From: Bacillus multifaciens | GTDB lineage: Bacteria > Bacillota > Bacilli > Bacillales > Bacillaceae_G | DNA length: 64,000 nucleotides | Assembly: GCF_030756675.1 (NCBI RefSeq) | Contig: NZ_JAVBXD010000005.1 | Location: 1-64,000, forward strand | Direction: 5' to 3' | Shown here: one piece after another, positions 19,456 through 28,506 of the stretch | Layout of the letters: every line of letters begins with the position of its first letter | Numbering within the stretch: the stretch's first letter is position 1 | Notes under the pieces: model-generated | What the model was told of the DNA's origin: nothing | Databases searched by the model: none | The model's input: only the letters and a program-made list of their open reading frames with translations | Program-made: the position numbers and the translations under genes

Positions 19456-19879
19456 AATCATCAAGAAGAGTCTTATCTTCTCCGTTTCCAGCTGCACCCT
19501 CTTCTCCAATACCATGATGCTCACGAATAAAGAATGCTATTTCATCTGTAATTTCTGGATTTTCTTTTAAGAATTGCTTCGCATTTTCACGACCTTGGCC
19601 TAAACGTTCCTCATTATAAGAATACCAAGCTCCGCTCTTTTGAACGATATCAAGTTCAGAAGACATATCTAAAATTTCGCCTTCTCTTGAGATCCCTTCT
19701 CCGTACATAATATCAACCTCTGCAACGCGGAAAGGAGGCGCTACTTTATTTTTTACTACTTTCACTTTTGTTTTATTACCAACAATATCGTTACCTTGCT
19801 TTAACTGCTCAGCACGACGTACTTCAAGACGCACTGTTGAATAGAATTTCAATGCACGTCCACCTGGAGTTGTTTCTGG
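19454..19879 (-). CDS. recA: RecA recombinase, exon 2 (C-terminal 141 residues)
   Basis: The second exon begins with the Pro codon at 19879 ([20 protein letters not shown]) and continues to LLDD and TAA. It supplies the end of DNA-binding loop L2 and the C-terminal domain. The preceding ATG at 19880-19882 belongs to the intron (its last base is the terminal G), so it is not a start codon. Joined to exon 1 (20208-20816) the product is 344 aa, a normal RecA length, with no residue missing. The intrinsic terminator overlaps its stop codon and carries a group IIC intron behind it. Confidence 0.96.
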   Translation of the reverse strand, partial: PETTPGGRALKFYSTVRLEVRRAEQLKQGNDIVGNKTKVKVVKNKVAPPFRVAEVDIMYGEGISREGEILDMSSELDIVQKSGAWYSYNEERLGQGRENAKQFLKENPEITDEIAFFIREHHGIGEEGAAGNGEDKTLLDD

Positions 19880-20207
19880 CATAATTCTATAGATTTTCCA
19901 TCTCTATAGCGCGGACTATCTCTTCATCTCTTTACAGAGAGCCTTGCACTTCCAGCAGGAGCCCATCTTCTGCCGTACCCTACTCAGTTAACTTTAAAAG
20001 TCCTTTTCGGTAGTCTCTACACCTTCTTCATATCATTCTGAAGCTTGGCACGGTATTACCCTATTATTTGGAGGGCTTCACCGTTAGCAGCTATATCGCT
20101 ACACCCTTAGGCAATAAGGTTCACAAGGTTTTTTGAACATGCTATCACTAGCAAGGGAAACCCATAGTAAACTCCTTAATCTAAAACGATTAAGCAACCA
20201 TTTGTTG
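19880..20207 (-). ncRNA. ORF-less group I self-splicing intron in recA
   Basis: The 328-nt insertion lies exactly between the codons for Asn203 and Pro204 of RecA. The upstream exon ends in U (GGAAAT) and the intron ends in G (GAATTATG), the boundary rules of group I introns. Internal signals on the minus strand fit the core: GAGACTA (about 20012-20018) can pair with TAGTCC (about 19914-19919) as P7, and AATACCGTGCCAAGC (about 20044-20058) resembles the conserved core. It has no reading frame for a homing endonuclease. I recall a published group I intron of about this size at recA in B. anthracis. The splice sites are inferred from the protein. Confidence 0.92.
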
Positions 20208-20816
20208 ATTTCCAAACATTACCCCAACTTTTTCACGAATTTGGTTAATGAAAATGGCGATTGTTTTTGACTTGTTAATCGCACCAGATAATTTACGAAG
20301 AGCTTGTGACATTAAACGTGCTTGTAAACCGACGTGAGAGTCACCCATTTCTCCTTCAATCTCTGCTTTTGGAACAAGTGCTGCTACCGAGTCAATAACA
20401 ATAATATCAACTGCACCGCTTCGTACTAATGCTTCAGCAATTTCAAGCCCTTGTTCTCCTGTATCTGGTTGAGATAATAATAATTCATCAATGTTAACAC
20501 CTAGTTTTTGTGCATATACAGGATCCATTGCATGTTCCGCATCAATAAATGCCGCTTGTCCGCCTTGACGCTGTACCTCTGCAATCGCATGTAAAGAAAC
20601 GGTTGTTTTACCTGAACTTTCAGGTCCATAAATTTCAATAATACGGCCTCGTGGATAACCACCAACTCCAAGGGCAACATCAAGTGCCAATGAACCACTT
20701 GATACAGTAGAAATCTTACGTTCCGCTTGCTCTCCTAGTTTCATAATTGAGCCTTTACCGAATTGTTTTTCTATTTGTTTTAACGCCATATCTAATGCCG
20801 CTTGACGATCACTCAT
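20208..20816 (-). CDS. recA: RecA recombinase, exon 1 (N-terminal 203 residues)
   Basis: RecA forms the ATP-dependent filament for homologous recombination and triggers LexA cleavage in the SOS response. Exon 1 carries the start ([20 protein letters not shown]), Walker A GPESSGKT (66-73), Walker [13 protein letters not shown] (about 140-150), and loop L2 up to GVMFGN. Reading on into the intron adds QQMVA and a stop, so unspliced RNA would give a truncated 208-aa protein lacking most of L2. ATG 20814-20816 has AGGAGG upstream. A SigA promoter and an SOS box precede it, so transcription is damage-inducible. Confidence 0.96.
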
Positions 20817-20850
20817 TCAAAAATTCCTCCTTAACTTAAATGCTAATCTT

Positions 20851-20880
20851 ATTATACATATTTTCTCCCCATTATGCCAA
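20851..20880 (-). promoter_or_regulatory. recA promoter
   Basis: On the minus strand TTGGCA (20875-20880) and TATAAT (20851-20856) are 18 bp apart, about 35 nt before the start codon. The SOS box lies just upstream of the -35. Confidence 0.7.
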
Positions 20881-20887
20881 CAAAAAT

Positions 20888-20901
20888 CGAACGTTTATTC
20901 G
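20888..20901. promoter_or_regulatory. LexA (DinR) SOS box of recA
   Basis: The 14-mer CGAACGTTTATTCG (plus strand) reads CGAATAAACGTTCG on the minus strand. It matches the Bacillus consensus CGAACRNRYGTTYG at 13 of 14 positions in the better orientation. Its place seven nt upstream of the recA -35 is right for LexA repression. Confidence 0.85.
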
Positions 20902-20954
20902 TTTTTTTATTTTCCAATAGAGGAAACCCTCTATTTTTCTATATAAAATAGCAA

Positions 20955-20986
20955 AAGCTAGAAGAGATTTATATCTCTTCTAGCTT
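20955..20986 (-). terminator. cinA terminator with the stop codon in its loop
   Basis: A perfect 14-bp stem (20955-20968 with 20973-20986) encloses a four-nt loop (20969-20972) that contains the cinA stop codon. It is followed on the minus strand by TTGCTATTTTATAT. Confidence 0.75.
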
Positions 20987-22207
20987 CTTATACAGATGAT
21001 AAAATCCATATTTAACAGTTCGTTCACGAATTTGTTGACGACTTCCACTTAATGTAAGGGGAATAACTACCGTCGGTTGTTCATCTATTGCTAAACCAAT
21101 AAACACTGTCCCCAGCTCTTTTCCTTCAGACGCCTCTGGTCCTGCTACTCCAGTAAAACTAATTCCAACATTCGTTTGCATTAGTTTTTTCACATTTTCA
21201 GCAAGATAACGGGCACAAGATTCACTAACAGCTCCATCTGTTTGTAAAGTCTTTTCTGGCACATGTAATACATGTTGTTTTACATCATTGCTATAACAAA
21301 TTACGCCACCTTTAAACAGAGTAGATACACCAGCAACTTCAGTAATACGATCACCAAATAAGCCACCTGTTAAGCTTTCAGCACATGCAACCGTTAAACA
21401 TTTTTGTTTAAGCAAAGCAATTGCCTTTTTGTGAAGAAGATCTTGATTGTATCCATAAAAGAATGGCCCTACTCTTTGTAAAATCAAGTCTTCTATATGA
21501 TTTATTAAAGATTCAGCTTCTTTTGCATCATTGTGCTTTGCTGTTAGGCGAAGCGTTACTTCTCCTTCAGAAGCAAGGGGAGCAATAGTTGGATTCGTTT
21601 GAGCATCTATTAAATCTTGAACCTTTGCTTCTAATTGCGATTCTCCAATTCCAAAAAATCGAAGAGTACGAGAATATAGATTCTCACCAGATGTGAAAGG
21701 AAGAAGCCAATTCTCTACATAACTTATATACATTGGATTCATTTCTTTAGGTGGTCCTGGGAGTAAAATATATACCTTGTTATCCTTACATAATCCCATA
21801 CCTGGAGCCATACCATGATCATTCGCAAACACAGTAGCTCCTCTTAAAACAAGAGCTTGTTTTTTATTATTTTCGGTGAACTCTCTTCCCGTTCTTCTAA
21901 AATAATCAGTAATGGAACTGAGTGCCACTTCATCATATACAAGCTCTTCCTGCAAGGAGGACGCAATTGTTTCTTTCGTTAAATCGTCTTTTGTCGGTCC
22001 TAAACCACCTGTAAAAATCAATATATCTGCACGTTTTTGAGCAATTTCAATTGCCCGGCGTAAGCGATTATTGTTATCCCCTACAACAGTGTGATAATAT
22101 ACATCGATTCCGATAGATGCTAGTTTTTCTGATAAAAACTTGGCATTCGTATTCGCAATTTGCCCAAGCAATAGCTCTGTACCAACCGCGATAATTTCCG
22201 CATTCAT
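20969..22207 (-). CDS. cinA: CinA family protein (competence/damage-inducible, NMN deamidase type)
   Basis: A 412-aa two-domain protein. Residues 1-170 are a MoaB/MogA-like domain ([44 protein letters not shown]). The C-terminal about 160 residues are the PncC domain ([30 protein letters not shown]), which deamidates nicotinamide mononucleotide in homologues. I prefer ATG 22205-22207 (MNAEIIAVG) over the in-frame ATG at 22222, because GGGGGA lies at the right distance. It lies between pgsA and recA as in B. subtilis. Read-through from cinA into recA is limited by the strong terminator. Confidence 0.94.
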   Translation of the reverse strand: MNAEIIAVGTELLLGQIANTNAKFLSEKLASIGIDVYYHTVVGDNNNRLRRAIEIAQKRADILIFTGGLGPTKDDLTKETIASSLQEELVYDEVALSSITDYFRRTGREFTENNKKQALVLRGATVFANDHGMAPGMGLCKDNKVYILLPGPPKEMNPMYISYVENWLLPFTSGENLYSRTLRFFGIGESQLEAKVQDLIDAQTNPTIAPLASEGEVTLRLTAKHNDAKEAESLINHIEDLILQRVGPFFYGYNQDLLHKKAIALLKQKCLTVACAESLTGGLFGDRITEVAGVSTLFKGGVICYSNDVKQHVLHVPEKTLQTDGAVSESCARYLAENVKKLMQTNVGISFTGVAGPEASEGKELGTVFIGLAIDEQPTVVIPLTLSGSRQQIRERTVKYGFYHLYKKLEEI

Positions 22208-22228
22208 CTTCCATTCCCCCATAAGCCG

Positions 22229-22807
22229 TTATTTCGAATCAACAAACACCGCTCTATTTTTCCAGAAATAATCCCATCCTGAAATAACCGTAAAGATAAG
22301 TGCAATCCATATTGAAATATCTGCAATTGGAATTTGAATTAAATTAAACGGAACATCGTGAAGTAAGTAGGCAGAAATCGCAATAACTTGCATCCACATT
22401 TTAATTTTCCCAGGCATTTTCGCAGCAGCCACTTCCCCTGTACCAGCTAATACGAGACGCAAGCCTGTAACAGCAAATTCTCGGCTAATAATAACAACCG
22501 CCATCCAAGTCGCTACATAATGTAAATCTACAAGCGTAATTAATGCTGCAGATACTAATAATTTATCCGCCAAAGGATCTAAAAATTTCCCTAGATTCGT
22601 TACAAGATTATGTTTTCTTGCATAATGGCCATCAATCCAATCTGTCGCAGAAGCAATAATAAAAACAAGAGCTCCGGCTAAGTGCTGAATTGGCAATTCT
22701 ACATCTCCAATTGTATATACTCCCCAATCAAACGGAACGAGCATAATAATTAAAAATATAGGAATTAAGCAAATTCTTGATACAGTAATTTTATTTGGTA
22801 AATTCAC
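22229..22807 (-). CDS. pgsA: CDP-diacylglycerol-glycerol-3-phosphate 3-phosphatidyltransferase
   Basis: This integral membrane enzyme makes phosphatidylglycerophosphate, the first committed step to phosphatidylglycerol. The CDP-alcohol phosphotransferase motif D-G-x2-A-R-x8-G-x3-D-x3-D is intact (DWIDGHYARKHNLVTN, then LGKFLDPLADK at about residues 60-87). Several hydrophobic helices are visible (ICLIPIFLIIMLVPFDW, HLAGALVFIIASA, WMAVVIISREFAVTG, ISIWIALIFTVIS). The length of 192 aa is normal. It lies 21 nt upstream of cinA and downstream of rodZ. Confidence 0.96.
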   Translation of the reverse strand: MNLPNKITVSRICLIPIFLIIMLVPFDWGVYTIGDVELPIQHLAGALVFIIASATDWIDGHYARKHNLVTNLGKFLDPLADKLLVSAALITLVDLHYVATWMAVVIISREFAVTGLRLVLAGTGEVAAAKMPGKIKMWMQVIAISAYLLHDVPFNLIQIPIADISIWIALIFTVISGWDYFWKNRAVFVDSK

Positions 22808-22871
22808 AGCTATTCCTCCATCATGTCAAAAACGGTTTATGCATTGAAAAAAGTCATCGGAACGATGACTA

Positions 22872-23762
22872 TTATTGTGCAGGTTGTTCTCCTAGGTTTT
22901 TAATCACCAAAATTTGATGATACATTTCTTCTGCATTTTGTGGAAATTCAACAACTTTACCGTTAATTTTAATTTCCACATTTGGCGCACTACCAATGTT
23001 TAAGCGCACAACACGTTCTGACGATAAATCTTGTTGTTGTTTTTCATCCTTATTTAAAGTACCTGTATAAAATTCTTTACCATCTTCGTTTTTAATATCT
23101 ACATAGCTTGTACCTTTTGCAGTTAATTCTACTTTAAATTCTTTATTATGACGAAGCTCTAATGTAGATTCTTTCCCATTTTTTTTAACAACTTTAATCT
23201 CTTCTTGAGCTGTATTTTGTTGCTGCTGAGCTTGTTGAGGTGCTTCTGCTTTTTTCTCTTCTTTCTTTTCTTCTTTCTTTTGATCAAGAGGAGAATTTTC
23301 TGCTTTTTCCACTTCTGTTTGTGCATTTTTCGTTTGTTTTACTTGACCATCGTCATTTTTACCTAAAACAAACTGAAACACGAACCAAATTGCTACACCA
23401 ACAGCAATAACAAGCAATGTAATTAAAATTTTAGGCATATGATCTGCAATTGGTGATGTCGCTGCTCTTTGCACAGTTTCCTGTGCTTTTTGTCCCGTGG
23501 AAATTTGCGGAACATCATGAGAAACCGACTGCGGTATTTCGTGTCTATATTCTTCTAGTACCGCCTCTCCATTTAATCCAACTGCTTCTGCATATTGCTT
23601 TATAAAGGCACGTGCGTAAAAATCCCCAGGCAATATACTTAAATTTCCTTCTTCAATACTAATCAAATAGCGTTTTTGAATTTTCGTAACTTCCTGCAGC
23701 TGATCGATGGAAAAACCTTTCAATTCTCGTGCTTCTTTCAGCTTTTGTCCTAATTCTGTCAA
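22872..23762 (-). CDS. rodZ: RodZ/YmfM, cytoskeletal HTH membrane protein
   Basis: RodZ links the MreB cytoskeleton to the wall-synthesis machine. The N-terminal Cro-type HTH (LTELGQKLKEARELKGFSID, VTKIQKRYLISIEEG) is followed by a linker and one membrane segment (ILITLLVIAVGVAIWFVFQF, near 115-135). Then comes a Gln/Glu/Lys-rich stretch and a C-terminal beta domain (DUF4115 type). I choose the TTG at 23760-23762 (protein MTELGQKLKEAR, 296 aa) because GAGGTG lies six bases upstream. The in-frame GTG at 23769-23771 is part of that ribosome site itself. It is co-oriented with ymfL and pgsA. Confidence 0.88.
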   Translation of the reverse strand: MTELGQKLKEARELKGFSIDQLQEVTKIQKRYLISIEEGNLSILPGDFYARAFIKQYAEAVGLNGEAVLEEYRHEIPQSVSHDVPQISTGQKAQETVQRAATSPIADHMPKILITLLVIAVGVAIWFVFQFVLGKNDDGQVKQTKNAQTEVEKAENSPLDQKKEEKKEEKKAEAPQQAQQQQNTAQEEIKVVKKNGKESTLELRHNKEFKVELTAKGTSYVDIKNEDGKEFYTGTLNKDEKQQQDLSSERVVRLNIGSAPNVEIKINGKVVEFPQNAEEMYHQILVIKNLGEQPAQ

Positions 23763-23783
23763 TGCTAACACCTCAATATTTCT

Positions 23784-24569
23784 TTAAAAGTCGAACATAG
23801 AAAAATTATTTTGATTTCCTTGTTCAATTTCATCTACTAGACTGTATTGAATTTCTTCATCGTAATCATTTCTCAACTCAATAATGTAATCAAAATCATC
23901 AAGAGTATATTCTGACTGACTCACAAATACATCCGGATGCTCTACAACTTTTGTTGCTGGCAATCTCATAATTTCGCGAACAAGCTGCCAGTGTCGTTCA
24001 TTTGCGCGCTTCGTTGAAACAATTCCATCTAAAATAAAGATATTATCATCATTATATTCATCTTCAATTAATTGACTGCGTACCGTCTGTTTAATAAGAG
24101 TCGACGATACAAAAAGCCAACGTTTATTTGCACAAACACTTGCAGCAACGATGGACTCTGTTTTTCCAACGCGTGGCATTCCACGAATTCCAATTAATTT
24201 ATGGCCATCTTTTTTCATAAGTTCCGCCATAAAATCGACAAGTAAACCTAATTCATCACGAACGAAACGAAATGTTTTCTTATCATCCGCATCTCGCTGT
24301 ATATATCTTCCGTGCCGAACTGCTAATCGATCGCGAAGCTTCGGTGGACGATATTTCGTTACAGTTATATTATCCATCGTATTTAAAATTGATTCAAGTC
24401 TAGAAATTTGTTCTTGATTCTCACACATTAATAATAGTCCGCGCCTAGCATTGTCTACCCCATTAATTGTAACAATATTAATACCAAGCATACCGATTAA
24501 CGAAGAAACATCACCAAGCAAGCCAGGTCGGTTTTTATGTATTTCATACTCAAAATACCATTCAATCAT
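23784..24569 (-). CDS. ymfL: YmfL (DUF3388) ACT/P-loop-like protein
   Basis: A conserved 261-aa Bacillus protein of unknown function. The first about 75 residues look like an ACT-type regulatory domain (YEIHKNRPGLLGDVSSLIGM, INIVTINGVDNARRGLLL). The middle holds a P-loop-like motif (GIRGMPRVGKTESIVAAS, near 125-140) and a region (NIFILDGIVSTK) that could be a Walker B-like strand. The pattern suggests a nucleotide-binding sensor protein, but this is inference. It starts with GGGAG upstream and lies 22 nt before rodZ. Confidence 0.82.
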   Translation of the reverse strand: MIEWYFEYEIHKNRPGLLGDVSSLIGMLGINIVTINGVDNARRGLLLMCENQEQISRLESILNTMDNITVTKYRPPKLRDRLAVRHGRYIQRDADDKKTFRFVRDELGLLVDFMAELMKKDGHKLIGIRGMPRVGKTESIVAASVCANKRWLFVSSTLIKQTVRSQLIEDEYNDDNIFILDGIVSTKRANERHWQLVREIMRLPATKVVEHPDVFVSQSEYTLDDFDYIIELRNDYDEEIQYSLVDEIEQGNQNNFSMFDF

Positions 24570-24692
24570 TTGATGACACTCCCCTTGCTTACTTTACACC
24601 TACGTACTATATTATATGATTTTCCCCTAATAGGAAAGTGAAATGTACAATCGAGAACTCGATTTAATTGAAGGATTCTCAAAATCGACAAA

Positions 24693-24718
24693 AAAAGAGA
24701 GGATACTTCCTCTCTTTT
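24693..24718 (-). terminator. ymfJ terminator
   Basis: A perfect 11-bp stem (24693-24703 with 24708-24718) with the loop TACT lies three nt past the ymfJ stop and is followed on the minus strand by TTTGTCGATTTTG. Confidence 0.85.
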
Positions 24719-24720
24719 CA

Positions 24721-24969
24721 CTACTTATGTTTGACCATTTTTACCATTAAATTTGCAATTATATGTTGCTCTTGTTCATCTGCAACCTTCCATAGCTCCG
24801 CCAATAATTTTTCTTGGTCATTACGCGCTTCTACTTCATTTGCTAAATAATCCCCAATGCGATAGGCCATATCAGAAATTGCACCGCCGTCTAAGCCTTT
24901 TCCTTGCGCTTGGTCTAAACGCTCTCCTAAAAAGCCTTTCCATTGTTCAAAGTTATCTAATACTGACAT
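24721..24969 (-). CDS. ymfJ: YmfJ (DUF3243) small conserved protein
   Basis: An 82-aa helical cytoplasmic protein conserved in Bacilli, with no known function. The start MSVLDNFEQW (ATG 24967-24969) is chosen because GAGGTG is seven bases upstream. An in-frame start at 24984 lacks a ribosome site. Recognisable family features are the N-terminal NFEQWKGFLGERL and the GDYLANEVEARN-DEQ-type middle. It has its own terminator and a 108-nt gap to ymfI, so it may be transcribed alone. Confidence 0.85.
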   Translation of the reverse strand: MSVLDNFEQWKGFLGERLDQAQGKGLDGGAISDMAYRIGDYLANEVEARNDQEKLLAELWKVADEQEQHIIANLMVKMVKHK

Positions 24970-25077
24970 CGTTAAGCACCTCACTATTAAGTAATGGAGT
25001 CATATTTACTATTTACCACTATGTTCTTTTTTATGTACGAACAAAATGCAAAATACAATACTCCTTACTTTAAACGA

Positions 25078-25791
25078 TTAACAATGCCATCCCCCATTCA
25101 CTCCAATAATTTGACCTGTTATATAAGATGCTTGAGAAGAAACTACAAATGCAACTGTATTGGCTACTTCTTCTGCCACGCCTAATCGGCCAAGCGGAAT
25201 TTCTTCTGCAATCTCTTGCTTTTCTTCATTCGAAAATACACGCATCATTTCTGTTTCAATTGCGCCTGGAGCAATCGCATTCACCCGTACACCGCTTAAT
25301 GCAACCTCTTTTGCCAATGCTTTTACGTATGAATTTTGCGCTCCTTTCACCATTGAATACAACACTTCGCATGAAGCACCTATTTGTCCCCAAATGGAAG
25401 AAATAACAACAATATTCCCACTTCGATTTCGAATCATGGAGGGAAGTGCAAATGAAACAAGTTTATATACATTTTTCACTTGTAGCTCCACCATCTCATT
25501 TAATTGTTCATCCGTAACATCTGTCGTTAATCCAAAAATACTTTGCCCAGCTGCATATACAATTGTCTCAATTGGATGGTGAATTTGCGACCATAATCGC
25601 GAAGCACCATCTGTTTCCGATAAATTAGCCTGAACGGGAATAATATCTTTAAGTTCTTGCTCTAATTGCTGAACTCTCTTTTCACCTTGGTTATAATGAA
25701 CATACACCGTGTAGCCATCTTTTACTAATCGTCTTACAACGGCAGAGCCGATTCCTCCACTTCCCCCGGTAACTAATGCAAACTTCTTCAT
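25078..25791 (-). CDS. ymfI: YmfI, short-chain dehydrogenase/reductase (FabG-like)
   Basis: A 237-aa NAD(P)-dependent SDR. The cofactor motif TGGSGGIG (residues 8-15), the NAG-like YAAGQ, the catalytic Ser (VISSIWGQIG) and YxxxK (YSMVKG, near 150) are present, and PGAIETEM follows. The fold is that of 3-oxoacyl-ACP reductases, but true FabG lies elsewhere in Bacilli, so its substrate is unknown. It follows ymfH by 21 nt and probably belongs to the ymfF-ymfH-ymfI operon. Confidence 0.88.
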   Translation of the reverse strand: MKKFALVTGGSGGIGSAVVRRLVKDGYTVYVHYNQGEKRVQQLEQELKDIIPVQANLSETDGASRLWSQIHHPIETIVYAAGQSIFGLTTDVTDEQLNEMVELQVKNVYKLVSFALPSMIRNRSGNIVVISSIWGQIGASCEVLYSMVKGAQNSYVKALAKEVALSGVRVNAIAPGAIETEMMRVFSNEEKQEIAEEIPLGRLGVAEEVANTVAFVVSSQASYITGQIIGVNGGWHC

Positions 25792-25812
25792 CTTTTTCCT
25801 CTCTCTACTTCA

Positions 25813-27099
25813 TCATTTCTTTGGAAGTACTTGGCAAACACTAAGTCGTTCTTCTTCTAAAAGGCTCTTCGCAACTGTTTGTAAATCTTGAATTGATAAA
25901 CTTTCCAAAACAGATAATGCGTCAAACAGACTAGAGCCGTTAAATGCATATCGTGTGAATTGATTTGCAATATATTCTGGTGAATTTAGAGAACGTAAAA
26001 AACCACCTATTTTCTTCTTTTTCACACGTTCTAACGTTTCCGCGCATAACTCATCATAATTTGTTTGTAGTAAAATATCCGTTATTCGCTTTGCTAATTC
26101 ATCTGGATGCTTCGTATCTCCACCAATCATCGCAAAACCAAAACTGCTTTCTTCTGTATAATCGTACGAAAACGTATCATCAATTAAACCTTCATTATAC
26201 AATGTTTCATAATGGGTAGAACTTTTTCCAAATAAATAATCTAACATAAGTGTTAAAGCAATTTCTTGTTTTAACAAGTCCTTCCCTTGTCGCTTCAAGT
26301 CTTGTGTTTTCACACCAACTAAGCATTTCGGTGTTTGTACCGGCATTGTAATAACCATTTTTTTCTCATTTACTTGTTCTGGTTCTTCATCAAAAGATCT
26401 TGCAATTTCAGATTGCGCAGTATAATTTTTCTTCGCTTGATTTTGACGCACTAAATCCATCGTTTTCTCTGGATCAATCGAACCAACAACAAATAGCAAC
26501 ATATTGCTTGGGTGATAAAATGTATGATAACACTCATACAGTAAATCTTTCGTAATTTCACTAATTGAATCAATTGTTCCAGCGATATCAATCTTTACAG
26601 GGTGTTTCCTATATAAACTGTCAATTAATCCAAAATATAAACGCCAATCGGCATTATCTTGATACATTTGAATTTCTTGCCCAATAATCCCCTTCTCTTT
26701 CTCGACAGTTTGTTCAGAAAAGTATGGATCTTGTACGAAATCTAACAATGTTTCTAAATTCTTTTCAACGTTTGATGTACAAGAAAATAAATATGCAGTT
26801 CTTGTAAACGATGTGAATGCGTTTGAAGAAGCTCCTTGCTTACTAAATAATTGAAACGCATCGTGATCCTCTTTTTCAAATAATTTATGCTCTAGAAAAT
26901 GTGCAATTCCATCCGGCACACGAAGCATCTCATTTTTTCCAAGTGGCACAAACGTATTATCGATAGAACCATACTTTGTCGTAAATGTTGCATACGTTTT
27001 ATTAAAATCTTGTTTTGGGAGAATATATACTTCTAAACCATTGGACAGTTTTTCGTAATACAGCGTTTCTTTTAATTGTTCATAAACGATCTTTTCCAT
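25813..27099 (-). CDS. ymfH: YmfH, M16 family zinc peptidase (catalytic partner)
   Basis: A 428-aa insulinase-like peptidase. The inverted zinc motif HxxEH is intact (GIAHFLEHKLFEKED, near residue 70), with the distal Glu region in EKEKGIIGQEIQMY. I choose ATG 27097-27099 (MEKIVYEQLK) because GGAGGGAG lies six bases upstream. It begins one nt after the ymfF stop, so translation is coupled. M16 proteins of this kind act as a pair of an active and an inactive subunit, and ymfF next door lacks the motif. The substrate is unknown. In B. subtilis the genes border ymf/alb-like loci affecting small peptides, which is only a hint. Confidence 0.9.
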   Translation of the reverse strand: MEKIVYEQLKETLYYEKLSNGLEVYILPKQDFNKTYATFTTKYGSIDNTFVPLGKNEMLRVPDGIAHFLEHKLFEKEDHDAFQLFSKQGASSNAFTSFTRTAYLFSCTSNVEKNLETLLDFVQDPYFSEQTVEKEKGIIGQEIQMYQDNADWRLYFGLIDSLYRKHPVKIDIAGTIDSISEITKDLLYECYHTFYHPSNMLLFVVGSIDPEKTMDLVRQNQAKKNYTAQSEIARSFDEEPEQVNEKKMVITMPVQTPKCLVGVKTQDLKRQGKDLLKQEIALTLMLDYLFGKSSTHYETLYNEGLIDDTFSYDYTEESSFGFAMIGGDTKHPDELAKRITDILLQTNYDELCAETLERVKKKKIGGFLRSLNSPEYIANQFTRYAFNGSSLFDALSVLESLSIQDLQTVAKSLLEEERLSVCQVLPKK

Positions 27100-27100
27100 T

Positions 27101-28375
27101 TTAAACTCCCTCCGTCCCATGTAAGAAGTAAATTGTATCTAGCTGAATATTATGGGCTACTTTAACAATTTCATCTTTCGTTACTCGTTCAATCTCTGTT
27201 AACCATTCTTCCACAGGGCGGTCATAATTTGCAATTACTCCATGATACAGAAGTTCTACTAAACCGCGCGGCGTATCAATTGTCTCTAAAACTTGATTTT
27301 TAATTACACTTTTTGTTTGTACGATTTCCTCATCAGTAAAATCACCATTTTGCATCGCTATCATTTGTTCTTTAATAATCGTAACAGCTTTTTCGTAATT
27401 TTTCCCTTCAATTCCAGACATTACAAACAGAAGTCCCTTATGACTTTCATAACGAGAGGCAGCATAATATGCCAAGCTGTTTTTCTCACGTACATTTACA
27501 AATAATTTCGAATGTGAAAAACCACCAAATAAGCCATTAAATAATTGCAAAGCAAAATAGTCTTCGTCCCGATACGTAATATATGTGCGGTATCCTATAT
27601 TTAATTTACTTTGCTTTAGTTCTTGTTTTTCTACAACCTCTTGTTCTTCTTCATTTTTCTTATGAAGCAATACATTTCTTTCTTTCGGTTCACGTTCAGA
27701 AACAGAGAAGTACCGTTTCACAAGGTCAAAAGCCCCTTCTTCAATATCACCTATAATATATAAATCCATTTCATCTTCATCTAATACTTTTTTATAATAT
27801 TGGTACAACGTTTCGTTTGTAATCTTAGAAACACGCTCTTTTTGACCGTTTGCACTTAAGCGGTACGGCTCTACTTTACACATTTCTTCGATGAGTCGTT
27901 CATTTGCATAGCGCATTTTATCATCAAACGTAGATTCGATCCGCTGCACGAGTGCACGTTTTTCACTTTCTACAACTGTTTGTAAAAAACCATTTCCTTC
28001 TGTTGCTGGTCTTAGTAAAATATCAGCCAGCATCGCAAGCGCTTTTTCAAAGAGCGGCGGCGCTTCTTGTAAATATGTTTCATTAGCAATGTCTATATAA
28101 ATAGAAATAACATGATCCTCACCTTTTTTACTTACATCAACAGCTAATGACGAACCATATAGCTCCTCTAAATATTGACGAATTCGAATGACAGATGGGT
28201 GTGTTTCAGTAGCACTTTGTAATACATAAGGAAGCAAAGCCCGCTCTGTTACTGTTTCTTCACATAACGGTGACTTTAACCGTAACACAAATGTATTCGT
28301 TTTATATTTTTCTGTTGGAATCATATGTACACGTAATCCACCTAATTCATGTGTTTCTTGTTTTATAAGATTCAT
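27101..28375 (-). CDS. ymfF: YmfF, M16-family protein lacking the zinc motif (non-catalytic partner)
   Basis: A 424-aa M16-like protein. Where YmfH has HFLEH, this one reads LLPYVLQSATETHPS, so the HxxEH metal site is absent. The C-terminal M16 half (LFNGLFGGFSHSKLFVNVRE, NSLAYYAASRYESHKG) is conserved and probably contributes substrate contacts (R/Y pair) to a heterodimer with YmfH. The start ATG 28373-28375 has AGAGGAGG upstream. It is the first gene of the ymfF-ymfH-ymfI unit, about 130 nt downstream of the nup terminator. Confidence 0.9.
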   Translation of the reverse strand: MNLIKQETHELGGLRVHMIPTEKYKTNTFVLRLKSPLCEETVTERALLPYVLQSATETHPSVIRIRQYLEELYGSSLAVDVSKKGEDHVISIYIDIANETYLQEAPPLFEKALAMLADILLRPATEGNGFLQTVVESEKRALVQRIESTFDDKMRYANERLIEEMCKVEPYRLSANGQKERVSKITNETLYQYYKKVLDEDEMDLYIIGDIEEGAFDLVKRYFSVSEREPKERNVLLHKKNEEEQEVVEKQELKQSKLNIGYRTYITYRDEDYFALQLFNGLFGGFSHSKLFVNVREKNSLAYYAASRYESHKGLLFVMSGIEGKNYEKAVTIIKEQMIAMQNGDFTDEEIVQTKSVIKNQVLETIDTPRGLVELLYHGVIANYDRPVEEWLTEIERVTKDEIVKVAHNIQLDTIYFLHGTEGV

Positions 28376-28477
28376 TTGTAAACCTCCTCTAAAAAGGAAT
28401 TTTCTTCTTCAATATACAGTTTTCACAAAAGAAAATGCAAATTTTCTCATGTATTAACGTTATTGTATGTCAAAAAA

Positions 28478-28495
28478 CTCGCACTAATGTGCGAG
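28478..28495 (-). terminator. nup operon terminator
   Basis: A 7-bp GC-richer stem CTCGCAC/GTGCGAG (28478-28484 with 28489-28495) flanked by A and T runs lies about 12 nt after the nupQ stop. It reads out as TTTTTTGACA on the minus strand. Confidence 0.8.
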
Positions 28496-28506
28496 CTTTT
28501 TAGCTT

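Noticed and set aside
19454-20816. recA as a pseudogene split into two frames
   Set aside because: The break falls exactly between two codons, with group I boundary bases and core signals, and removal gives a full normal RecA. A decay event would not do this.
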